Position numbers and translations under genes: made by a program | Part shown: piece by piece, positions 9,527 to 16,318 of the stretch | Layout: each line of letters starts with the position of its first letter | Numbering within the stretch: the first letter of the stretch is position 1 | Assembly: GCF_038562635.1 (NCBI RefSeq) | Contig: NZ_JBCFBO010000004.1 | Location: 1 to 59,009 of the forward strand | Origin: Methanobacterium sp. | GTDB taxonomy: Archaea; Methanobacteriota; Methanobacteria; Methanobacteriales; Methanobacteriaceae | DNA length: 59,009 bases | Direction of reading: 5' to 3' | Notes under the pieces: generated by a model | The model's input: only the letters and a program-made list of their open reading frames with translations | Database searches by the model: none | What the model was told of the DNA's origin: nothing

Positions 9527-9630
9527 AGTTCATGCAGCTTAGAAATGAAACTTTCATCAAAAAGGAATTATTAAGTTTTAAAAGAATTTATGAGCTTTTT
9601 GAGGATTTAACCTGATTTTAAAGCTTTTCT

Positions 9631-9900
9631 ATATTAAATTGCATCTTTAAAAAATGAATCTGGAAGGAAAACTCTGTTTTATAATGGTTTGATTGTTTAA
9701 AGGGACGGAGCAAATGGTGTGTTTTTAATATTATGATCAGTTTATTTTTTTATTGTTTTTGGAGAGTTTAAATCATGCCTATATTAAATTAAGACCATTA
9801 AGAGACAATTCGGAGCATATGTTGTTTTTTCATAATGGTTTGATAGTTTAAATGGATGGAGCAGATGGTGCGTTGTAAATATTATGATTAATTTATTCTG
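9631..9900. repeat. Tandem duplication of a 120-bp intergenic segment
   Basis: 9631-9750 and 9781-9900 begin with the same ATATTAAATT and share ATAATGGTTTGAT, GTTTAAA, GGAGCA, ATGGTG and ATATTATGAT in the same order and spacing (offset 150 bp). The middles differ more than the ends. No reading frame of note is conserved, so this is duplicated non-coding DNA or an old gene remnant. Confidence 0.75.
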
Positions 9901-10097
9901 TTTTATTAATATCTGCCAGTTACATAGTATTAATATGTTATTGGTATGGTTTCCTTCCAGATTTCACTTAGGGTGTATTTTGACTGTATGTCAGTTCAAC
10001 CCCCATTGTATGCTATTTTATGGATTTTAAGAAAACCATTAAGAACGCTTTAAATCTAAATTAGGCCTTTAAGAATGCTTTATTTAAACGTTATTTC

Positions 10098-10114
10098 CGA
10101 AACCTTTATATAGT
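10098..10114 (+). promoter_or_regulatory. Strong archaeal promoter (BRE and TATA) for the transglutaminase-like gene
   Basis: CCGAAACC followed by TTTATATAG is close to an ideal archaeal BRE/TATA pair. Transcription should start about 25 bp downstream, near 10130-10135, leaving a leader of about 115 nt that holds three hairpins. Confidence 0.65.
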
Positions 10115-10142
10115 ATGTGGGCATATGTAGTGCTAACCCTGA

Positions 10143-10226
10143 GAAAAACACAAATTTGGTTTTTCGATGTTTGCGAATTTAAAATCCATTGAAATTCGCA
10201 ACCGCAAAAAATTAAAGATTTTTTGC
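10143..10226 (+). promoter_or_regulatory. Three-hairpin leader of the transglutaminase-like gene
   Basis: Three perfect stems follow one another: GAAAAAC/GTTTTTC (10143-10149 with 10159-10165), TTGCGAATTT/AAATTCGCAA (10171-10180 with 10192-10201) and GCAAAAAAT/ATTTTTTGC (10204-10212 with 10218-10226). They end 13 bases before the GGAGG ribosome site. The spacing suggests an RNA leader with a role in translation control, but the stems could also be members of the short-palindrome family seen elsewhere in the window. Confidence 0.5.
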
Positions 10227-10251
10227 ATAATGGGAAATCGGAGGCGGTATA

Positions 10252-10902
10252 ATTATACGTAAATTGTTATTTGCAGTCTTCTTAGTGGCAGGTATGTCAC
10301 TATTTGGTATTGCCGGCGCAAGCGCGGCAGATACAGGCGCTGCACACACGCAGTATACTCACCATAATACTGTGCATAAACATGCATATAAACATGTTAA
10401 ATATTATAAACATCATAAATTAAGTACACATAAAAGGAACAAATATGGTCACAGCAAATATTATGCTAAACACAGATCATATAAACACGTTAAAAGTTCA
10501 AATTCAGCCAGTGTTAATGCACTAGCACATTCACTTACAAAAGATACAAGCTCACAGTACACTAAAGGAGCTCGAGTATTTAACTGGGTAAAAACTCACG
10601 TTAGATACAAGTTCTATTATAACACTAAACATGGAGCTGCAGGTACCCTTAAATACAAGGCAGGTAACTGTGCTGACCAGGCACATTTAGTCGTTGGCCT
10701 TGCAAGATCAGCAGGATTACCAGCAAGGTATGTCCACGCTAAAGCTAAATTTAGAAGCGGCCATGTTTACGGTCACTACTGGGCCCAAATAAAAGTAAAC
10801 GGTAAATGGGTCACAGCTGATACAACCAGTAAAAGAAACTCCTTTGGAGCGCCAAGAAACTGGAGTTCAGCAAGAATTGTAGGTATTTCAAATAACATTT
10901 AA
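10252..10902 (+). CDS. Secreted transglutaminase-like cysteine protease-fold protein
   Basis: Signal peptide: charged n-region IRK, hydrophobic LLFAVFLVAGMSLFGIAG and cleavage-like ASAAD. A His/Lys/Tyr-rich linker (about 30-85) follows, then a transglutaminase-like domain with GNCADQAH (Cys), GHYWAQI (His) and TADTTS (Asp), the triad shared with pseudomurein endoisopeptidases of family C71. It is likely exported to act on or near the cell wall; the substrate is inferred. The ribosome site GGAGG (10240-10244) sits 7 bases before ATT at 10252; the only normal start, TTG at 10264, is 19 bases away and would remove the charged n-region. So the start seems to be ATT (or ATA at 10255). Confidence 0.75.
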   Translation: MIRKLLFAVFLVAGMSLFGIAGASAADTGAAHTQYTHHNTVHKHAYKHVKYYKHHKLSTHKRNKYGHSKYYAKHRSYKHVKSSNSASVNALAHSLTKDTSSQYTKGARVFNWVKTHVRYKFYYNTKHGAAGTLKYKAGNCADQAHLVVGLARSAGLPARYVHAKAKFRSGHVYGHYWAQIKVNGKWVTADTTSKRNSFGAPRNWSSARIVGISNNI

Positions 10903-10934
10903 TCCTACAATTTTAAAATTATTTTTCAACCACT

Positions 10935-11180
10935 CAAAATTCTTTGAATTTTGGTGCCCCAAACACAAGTGTTTGAGGGCTTTTTTCAGAAAAAAAGGAT
11001 TGATCAAAAAAATCTTGCAAAACTATCAAAAATCGAAGATTTTTGATGCTGCAAAAACTCCGTTTTTGCAAGCTACGTTTTGCAGCCCAAAAAATCGAAG
11101 ATTTTTTGACGGCCTCGCGAAAAAATAAAAAACATGCAAAAATGAAATTTTTGCTGCACCAAAATTCTCTGAATTTTGAC
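10935..11180. repeat. Short-palindrome array A
   Basis: At least seven near-perfect palindromes with 2-3 nt loops lie head to tail: CAAAATTC-ttt-GAATTTTG (10935-10953), CAAACAC-aa-GTGTTTG (10960-10975), then ATCAAAAATC-gaa-GATTTTTGAT, GCAAAAAC-tcc-GTTTTTGC, AAAAAATC-gaa-GATTTTTT, GCAAAAAT-gaa-ATTTTTGC and CAAAATTC-tct-GAATTTTG. Sequences of the arms differ from unit to unit while the architecture is kept. Spacers are short, often GATGC or GACGG. The long minus-strand reading frame across it is a by-product. Confidence 0.75.
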
Positions 11181-11212
11181 GGTTTTTTCACTGCGGAGAA
11201 AAGGAAACAATT

Positions 11213-11257
11213 TTAGAACTCTTTAATTTTTACATCATTTAAATTCTTTTTTAAACT
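11213..11257 (-). pseudogene. C-terminal scrap of the small-protein family found at 15873-16118
   Basis: On the minus strand this reads SLKKNLNDVKIKEF and stop; the intact 81-residue protein ends KKMKVLNDVEIDEI. Both are followed by the same CTGCGGAGAAAA-like flank (11191 and 15853). Upstream the frame is closed, so only the tail remains. Confidence 0.5.
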
Positions 11258-11374
11258 CTTTTACACGATATTTTAAGTTATTTTATTTGTGATATTATTT
11301 TTATTGAGTTCTTTTTTACACTAATCTACTATTTTTAAAAATAATGAGTATTTTTTGTTGGAAAAGGAATAACT

Positions 11375-11449
11375 TTATAACTTTTCTAAAAGTTTTTCTA
11401 ACTCTAAATTAAATGTTTTAGCTCTTTCTACCCTTTCTTTATCCAACAT
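11375..11449 (-). pseudogene. Truncated HEPN partner (24 codons)
   Basis: Starting at an ATG that overlaps the end of the nucleotidyltransferase gene, it reads MLDKERVERAKTFNLELEKL and stops soon after at 11375. The start and overlap are those expected for a HEPN gene following an MNT gene, but more than 80% of a usual HEPN protein is missing. I see no continuation in other frames downstream. The toxin-like partner is therefore lost while its antitoxin-like mate is intact. Confidence 0.6.
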
Positions 11450-12011
11450 TTTCCATCAACCTGTAATAGTCTTCAATTCCAATAAGAATTATATTCCGTT
11501 TAACAGCCTCCGAAACAACACTAAACTCCTTGCTCAGTGCCATGCTTAAAAACTCCTCGTATGTAAAGAATATCAGGTGTATATCGAGTGGAAGTAATGA
11601 AATAACTCTTTGAACTTCTTTTTTCCTGTTTTTTTCGCCAATAATCATCAAATCTATATCTGAATTCTTTGACGAGGTTCCTTTTGCATATGAACCAAAT
11701 ATTATAGCTATAAATGAGAAATTAAGAGAATTAATTTTCTTGTAGAGAATTTGAAGGTCGCTATTTTTAAACAGTTTCTTCCTTCTTTCATATTCAGCTT
11801 CAAAAATCAGGGGGTGAATTTTTTTATTTAAAATGCAGTTAAAGGCATTACCAAATTTTTCTAAGGTTATTATACTCTCTTTTTCAAGTTGTTTTACTAT
11901 ATTGTATACATTTTTATAATCTATCTTTGAGCAGTTGGATAACTGCGAAATACTGATATTTTTACCTTCATTTTCCAAAAGACTAATTAAGACTTTCACA
12001 TTATTGTCCAT
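11439..12011 (-). CDS. wHTH-nucleotidyltransferase (MNT-type) protein
   Basis: 190 residues. The N-terminal 65 are a winged-helix domain (ISQLSNCSKIDYKNVYNIV). Then comes a minimal nucleotidyltransferase domain with GSYAKGTSSKNSDIDLMI, the GSx10DxD metal-binding signature. In MNT/HEPN modules such proteins modify (AMPylate) and silence the HEPN RNase. Here the HEPN gene that overlaps its end is reduced to 24 codons, so the module is orphaned. The wHTH probably makes it a self-regulator through the two inverted repeats just upstream (12016-12063). Confidence 0.8.
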   Translation of the reverse strand: MDNNVKVLISLLENEGKNISISQLSNCSKIDYKNVYNIVKQLEKESIITLEKFGNAFNCILNKKIHPLIFEAEYERRKKLFKNSDLQILYKKINSLNFSFIAIIFGSYAKGTSSKNSDIDLMIIGEKNRKKEVQRVISLLPLDIHLIFFTYEEFLSMALSKEFSVVSEAVKRNIILIGIEDYYRLMENVG

Positions 12012-12015
12012 TTTT

Positions 12016-12063
12016 TTAACCTTCTATGGTTAATTTTTCAGATACTATGGTATTTTTACCATA
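12016..12063 (-). promoter_or_regulatory. Two operator-like inverted repeats before the MNT gene
   Basis: TTAACC-ttctat-GGTTAA (12016-12033) and TATGGTA-tttt-TACCATA (12046-12063) share the core ACCATAG when read toward the gene. A TATA-like GTTTATATCC on the minus strand lies near 12090, so the second repeat is near the expected transcription start. The gene product has a winged helix, which fits self-repression. Confidence 0.5.
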
Positions 12064-12163
12064 ATATGATTATGTTATTGTGTAGGGATATAAACTTTCC
12101 CCTCAACACGCAGAAAGCCAGTAAATTAAAGATCAAATATTTATTTTAGAATATGCAAAATAG

Positions 12164-12255
12164 TAGTCAAGAAAGTAGTCATAATCTATGATTTTTGAGT
12201 GTAGTCAAAATCATAGCATTCAAAATAGAGATTTTGAGAGATTTTGATAAAAATT
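12164..12255. repeat. Palindromes and TAGTCAAA-type repeats upstream of the Fic gene
   Basis: TAGTCA occurs at 12165, 12177 and 12216 before the gene, and again as TAGTCAAAT at 13532 and 13553 after it. The stretch also holds CTATGATTTT/AAAATCATAG and CAAAAT-agag-ATTTTG palindromes like those of the arrays. The same motif on both sides of one gene suggests that the Fic gene with its flanks was acquired or duplicated as a unit. Confidence 0.45.
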
Positions 12256-12271
12256 AAAGAGTGTTAAAATC

Positions 12272-13294
12272 ATGTTCCGGCCGAATTTCAGCTACAACAA
12301 TAAGATAGTAAATACACTACTTGAAATTAATTCAACGCGGGATTTCATAGTTAACGCACCTCTTATTGTGGAGATGGAACTTTCGCTAAAACGAGACGCC
12401 CTGCTAAAATCAGCCCACCACTCCACGGCAATTGAAGGGAACCCTTTGACTTTAAACCAGGTTGATAGGTTGGCCCAGGGGCTTAAAATAAACGCCCAGA
12501 AAAAGGCCCAGCAGGAAGTTATAAACTACCTCAACGTGCTTAATAATATGGATAAATACCTGGAAGAGGGGAAAATCACAGAAAAAACGATTTTAAAACT
12601 TCAGGGAGATATAACTTATTCTACACTGGAAGACACCTATATGGAAGGCCAGTACAGGACTATACCAGTTCACGTTGTAAACAAGGAAGGTGAAACTGTA
12701 TTTACTCCGCCACTTGCATATTTGGCCCGTCGAGATATGGATGAACTCATTGAATGGATAAATGGGGATTCTAAAGAATTGAATCCTGTTATGGCTGCTG
12801 GAATTATCCACTACGAATTTGTAAGGATTCACCCCTTTGTGGACGGTAATGGAAGGACAGCCAGGGCACTTGCAGCCCTTTTACTCTACTTGAGAGAGTT
12901 TGACACTGAAAGGTTTTTTACTATGGATGAATATTATGATTACGACAGGCCGGCTTATTATAGGGCGCTTAATTCAGTTGACGAGGAAACAAAGGATTTA
13001 ACGGAGTGGCTGGAATACTTTTTAGAAGGGTTTTTGATTTCTATTTGCGAAATTAAAGATAGAATACTGCTCTTTTCACCGGCTGAGGCTCTTAAAAAAA
13101 GGGTGAAACTGTCTGAAAAGCAGATGAAAATAATTGAGTTTATACATTTAAACGGGCAGGTCAACAACCTTGAGGTCCAGGAACTCTTAAAAATCTCTCG
13201 ACAGGGCGCTTATAAATATTTGAGGGCTTTGATGGATTTGGATTTGGTTGAAAAGAAGGGCGGGAGCCGTTCCACGTATTATGTTTTGAAGTAG
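12272..13294 (+). CDS. Class II Fic family protein (AMP-transferase fold) with C-terminal wHTH
   Basis: 340 residues. The Fic active-site motif is complete: HPFVDGNGRTAR near residue 188. An N-terminal inhibitory helix with STAIEGN near 50 marks a class II Fic, in which the Glu blocks ATP until inhibition is relieved. The last 65 residues (LSEKQMKIIEFIH...SRQGAYKYLRAL) form a winged helix, common in archaeal and bacterial Fic proteins that may regulate themselves. Probable role: transfer of AMP to a protein target or stress regulation; the target cannot be read from sequence. It is flanked on both sides by palindromes and TAGTCAAA repeats. Confidence 0.88.
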   Translation: MFRPNFSYNNKIVNTLLEINSTRDFIVNAPLIVEMELSLKRDALLKSAHHSTAIEGNPLTLNQVDRLAQGLKINAQKKAQQEVINYLNVLNNMDKYLEEGKITEKTILKLQGDITYSTLEDTYMEGQYRTIPVHVVNKEGETVFTPPLAYLARRDMDELIEWINGDSKELNPVMAAGIIHYEFVRIHPFVDGNGRTARALAALLLYLREFDTERFFTMDEYYDYDRPAYYRALNSVDEETKDLTEWLEYFLEGFLISICEIKDRILLFSPAEALKKRVKLSEKQMKIIEFIHLNGQVNNLEVQELLKISRQGAYKYLRALMDLDLVEKKGGSRSTYYVLK

Positions 13295-13302
13295 GAAGAC
13301 CC

Positions 13303-13520
13303 TCGAAAATCGTAGCTTGCAAAAAACATAGTTTTTGAGAGATTTTCGGGGCATGTGAAAAACAAAGTTTTTCACGGTTGCAAAATTTCATTTTGCAAAC
13401 ACCAAAAATTCGTAGAATTTTAGAAAAATGTAAAACATTTTTCTAACCTTTGGAAATCTTCGATTTCCAATGCTCAAACGCTTTGCGTTTGACAGTCCCA
13501 AAAACCTTTGGTTTTTGAGG
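13303..13520. repeat. Short-palindrome array B, with one nested insertion
   Basis: At least seven palindromes: GTGAAAAAC-aaa-GTTTTTCAC, TGCAAAAT-ttc-ATTTTGCA, AAAATTC-gta-GAATTTT, TTAGAAAAATGT-aaa-ACATTTTTCTAA, TTGGAAATC-ttc-GATTTCCAA, TCAAACGC-ttt-GCGTTTGA and CAAAAACC-ttt-GGTTTTTG. At the left end the arms CGAAAATC and GATTTTCG (13304-13348) enclose another palindrome, CAAAAAACATAGTTTTTG, as if one unit had entered the loop of another. Several minus-strand reading frames across it have no protein character. Confidence 0.75.
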
Positions 13521-13786
13521 ATTTTTAGCGTAGTCAAATAAGTTGTCGAATAGGTAGTCAAATATGGATCAAAATACAGAAAAATGGAAGCAAACAAAAC
13601 TGAATTCCTATTTATAGAAAGTTTGAATTAAGTAGCAGCTGTTAAAATTATTTTCGTCATATCTTTTTGAAATTATTCTAGATTTAAATTAACTTATTTT
13701 TAGGTTGCAAATTGGTAGATTCATATCATGATAGATAATTTCATTTACATAGTCTAACATAATACAATAAAAGAAAATTGTAATCT

Positions 13787-14106
13787 GGAGGTTGAAGAAA
13801 ATCTCAATCAAAGATTGAGATTTTCTGAACCCCAAATCAGAGATTTGGAGGTTATCAAAATTCAGAATGAATTTTGGAACTGTTGAAAGCGAAGCTTTCG
13901 ACGTACCAAACACGAAGTGTTTGATAACCCCCAAAAAATAGAAAATTTTTTGGAGGTTGAAGGAAATCAAAGCCAATAAAAATCAGAGATTTTTGTGGCG
14001 TCAAATCAAAGATTTGACAGATTTCCGAAACCCCAAAAACAAAGCCAACGAAAATTTTCAATTTTCGTGGCGTCAAAATCGAAGATTTTAACAGTTTTTG
14101 GAGGTT
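13787..14106 (+). repeat. Short-palindrome array C with four copies of the slipin ribosome site
   Basis: Palindromes include AGAAAATCTCAATC-aaa-GATTGAGATTTTCT (13796-13826), CCAAATC-aga-GATTTGG, CAAAATTC-agaat-GAATTTTG, CAAACAC-gaa-GTGTTTG, and two three-way modules: outer GGAAATC/GATTTCC (13962-14026) and outer CCAAAAAC/GTTTTTGG (14033-14101), each enclosing two inner hairpins. GGAGGTT occurs at 13787, 13847, 13952 and 14100; the last is the ribosome site of the slipin gene. In three cases it begins with the GG that ends a palindrome arm. Confidence 0.75.
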
Positions 14107-14111
14107 GAAAA

Positions 14112-14891
14112 ATGGCAGCAGTAGATCTAGTGACTCTTTTTATAGTAGGGATCATAATTTTGATCATTTTGGGACTTTCAATACGTGTAGTAACCCAGTA
14201 TGAAAGGGGAGTGCATTTCCGCTTTGGTAGAATAATAGGAGTTAGAGATCCTGGGCTCCGTCTTATTATCCCTGTAATAGATAAGCTGGAAAAAATATCA
14301 CTTAGAATTGTTACTATGCCGGTTCCTGCCCAAAAAATAATAACTCAGGACAATGTGTCCATTGATGTGGCTGCTGTTGCATTTTATAAAGTTGTAAATG
14401 CTTACGATGCAGTTGTTGACATTGAAAATTACAATACTGCTGTTAACCAGATTGCTCAAACCACAATGAGAAATGTAATAGGGCAGTTCCTTTTAGATGA
14501 TGTGTTATCTTCAACTTCAAAGATAAATGAAAGAATTAAAGAAATAATTGATAAACACAGCGAACCATGGGGAGTACAGGTCACTGCAGTAGAAATTAAA
14601 GATATTAATTTGCCTGAGACGATGCGGAGGTCAATGGCAAAGCAAGCAGAAGCAGAAAGGGATAAGCGGGCTAAAATTATTTCTGCAGAAGGTGAATTTC
14701 TTTCAGCTCAAAAACTCGGTGATGCAGCAGACATTATAACCGCACACCCTATAGCACTTCAGCTGCGTAATTTACAGGTGCTGAGTGAGATAGCAAGTGA
14801 GCAAAACTCTACCATAATATTCCCTGCAAGCTTCATGGCAACGGTTAGGGACTTAAAGGAATTCATGGAATCCGAAGTGAAGTCTAAATGA
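14112..14891 (+). CDS. Slipin / stomatin-like SPFH (Band 7) membrane protein
   Basis: 259 residues. One N-terminal membrane segment (LFIVGIIILIILGLSI, about 8-25) precedes a Band 7 domain: TQYERGVHFRFGR, GLRLIIPVID, TQDNVSIDVAAVAFYKV and the helical tail MRRSMAKQAEAERDKRAKII. SPFH proteins assemble as membrane scaffolds, usually with a NfeD partner; none is next to it here. The ribosome site GGAGGTT (14100-14106) gives the ATG at 14112. Its upstream DNA is palindrome array C. Confidence 0.92.
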   Translation: MAAVDLVTLFIVGIIILIILGLSIRVVTQYERGVHFRFGRIIGVRDPGLRLIIPVIDKLEKISLRIVTMPVPAQKIITQDNVSIDVAAVAFYKVVNAYDAVVDIENYNTAVNQIAQTTMRNVIGQFLLDDVLSSTSKINERIKEIIDKHSEPWGVQVTAVEIKDINLPETMRRSMAKQAEAERDKRAKIISAEGEFLSAQKLGDAADIITAHPIALQLRNLQVLSEIASEQNSTIIFPASFMATVRDLKEFMESEVKSK

Positions 14892-14993
14892 CCCTTGTAA
14901 TTCAAAAATATTTATATTTAAATAAACATTTATATCATAATAATTAGATCAATAAAATGACTGAAATTACTATTGCTAAAGGAAAGTGATAAA

Positions 14994-15134
14994 ATGGCAA
15001 AAAAAATTACTCCAACACCAGTACTGGAAGGTAAAGATGCCGTTAATTTCCTGCTGGAAATGAACAAGCCAGCAAGTGAAGAGAAAAAGAAAATGTTAGA
15101 TAAAATTAGAAAAAAACATAAACCTCTCTTTTAA
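14994..15134 (+). CDS. Small protein, 46 residues
   Basis: ATG at 14994 with AAAGGAAAGTGATAAA before it; product starts MAKKITPTPVLEGKDAVNFL and ends KKHKPLF. Strong coding look: good ribosome site, TATA-like TTTATATT upstream, and conserved-looking TPVLEGKDA, which I know from short archaeal proteins encoded near GNAT acetyltransferases. Here it converges with a GNAT gene 8 bp away. It may be an antitoxin-like partner, but convergent order is unusual for that. Confidence 0.65.
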   Translation: MAKKITPTPVLEGKDAVNFLLEMNKPASEEKKKMLDKIRKKHKPLF

Positions 15135-15141
15135 AGTGTTC

Positions 15142-15702
15142 TTATTCTTTATGAATGTCAAGATACATTGAAATAGTATGTTCTGGCCGCGGATTACGCT
15201 TATATTTGACTAATTTTCGTTCTTCTTTTGGAAACATTTTAAATAAATATTTATCATACAACCATTTGGCATTACAGTAAGCGTCAACTGTAATAAACCT
15301 TAAACCTATCGTTTTAGATAATTCTAAAGCAGTACTGATGACTAATTCTACTAATTCAGGTCCAATTCGGTTTCCATGATACTGTTTATCAACGGCAAGT
15401 CTACAGAGTTTTAAAGCAGGTAGTGTTTCATAATTTATCCCTAATTCTTCTAAATATTCTTTATCTTTATCTATAATTTTTTTAAGCATAATTGAGTCAG
15501 CACACCATGTGAAAAATGCCACAAGATATGAATCATATTTACATAAATAAGTCACATTTACCTTGTTATTCATCTGGTCACGTGATTTTTCCATTAAAAA
15601 TTCATTGAGATCAGGATTACCACATTCAAAGCAGGATATATCATGATGATCTTCTAATTTTTCAATGATGAGATCATTAAACTCAATTGGGCTCATAATC
15701 AT
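15142..15702 (-). CDS. GNAT family N-acetyltransferase
   Basis: 186 residues, a complete GNAT domain: N-terminal CFECGNPDLNEFL, strand 4 LKLCRLAVDKQYHG followed by NRIGPELVELVI (acetyl-CoA pyrophosphate loop) and LRFITVDAYCNAKWLYDKY. The N-terminal pattern is that of the branch that includes TacT/AtaT-type toxins and many non-toxin enzymes, so toxin activity cannot be claimed. The likely partner is the 46-residue protein ending 8 bp away on the other strand. ATG at 15702 or 15696 are both possible starts. Confidence 0.85.
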   Translation of the reverse strand: MIMSPIEFNDLIIEKLEDHHDISCFECGNPDLNEFLMEKSRDQMNNKVNVTYLCKYDSYLVAFFTWCADSIMLKKIIDKDKEYLEELGINYETLPALKLCRLAVDKQYHGNRIGPELVELVISTALELSKTIGLRFITVDAYCNAKWLYDKYLFKMFPKEERKLVKYKRNPRPEHTISMYLDIHKE

Positions 15703-15872
15703 ATTGGAATTATTTATATTAATATACTTGCCTTTTTTATGAACATTTTAACTAAATGATAATGAAACATGTCCTGACATTTAGCGAACATAATAACATA
15801 CTGATTTTGCAGATTATTTAAAATTTATAATAGGTTATATTTGCTTTTCTGCTGCGGAGAAAATGGAAAAAA

Positions 15873-16118
15873 TCAAATCTCATCAATTTCAACATCATTT
15901 AAAACCTTCATTTTCTTAGTTTCTTCATTTATAACGACAAGTAATTTCTCATCTAATCTTATTAGTTCCGCAAGTGGCTTTCCGTTTAATTCAAGTCCGA
16001 GTTTTCTTATTTTCCAGCTGTGCATGGCCAGCCAAATCTCAATATCGTTTGTTATTCCCATTTTGAGGTATTTTTCTTTGGCAGATTGGGTTTCTTTATA
16101 GTTGATTAAAAGTGGCAT
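15873..16118 (-). CDS. Small protein of unknown function, 81 residues
   Basis: Starts MPLLINYKETQSAKEKYLKM and has one compact domain with mixed helices and strands (ELIRLDEKLLVVINEETKKM). AAGGAGCC before the ATG is a good ribosome site. A scrap of a homologous tail lies at 11213-11257, so it is a family in this genome. I do not recognise a function. It is next to, and divergent from, a ribbon-helix-helix type regulator. Confidence 0.65.
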   Translation of the reverse strand: MPLLINYKETQSAKEKYLKMGITNDIEIWLAMHSWKIRKLGLELNGKPLAELIRLDEKLLVVINEETKKMKVLNDVEIDEI

Positions 16119-16265
16119 TTTTTAGGCTCCTTAATTTTTGGTAACCACCTTCGTACTGTTCATTTATTACTCTCATTATATAAGTATAACTCTTTAACTC
16201 TTAAACTTATAAGAGCTTCACTTAAATAATCAGAACACTAATCATATGATAAGAGTAAAATAAAG

Positions 16266-16318
16266 ATTGTGTCAATAAAGAGTACAGAATCAAAAGAGGA
16301 AATGAGGATTGACACAAT
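16266..16318 (+). promoter_or_regulatory. 11-bp inverted repeat over the start of the RHH gene
   Basis: ATTGTGTCAAT (16266-16276) and ATTGACACAAT (16308-16318) are exact reverse complements, 31 bp apart. The second ends on the first two bases of the ATG at 16317. It could be the operator of the encoded DNA-binding protein, or a stem in the mRNA that hides the start codon. Confidence 0.6.

Noticed and set aside
10934..11191. 85-codon minus-strand reading frame
   Set aside because: It is made of palindrome array A; the residue pattern follows the repeats and there is no ribosome site or protein family.
13161..14076. Several minus-strand frames of 60-95 codons
   Set aside because: They run through arrays B and C or across the end of the Fic gene; they are by-products of A/T-rich palindromes.
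10935..14106. Palindrome arrays as CRISPR
   Set aside because: Units differ in sequence, there is no constant repeat with unique spacers of 30-40 bases, and no cas gene is near.
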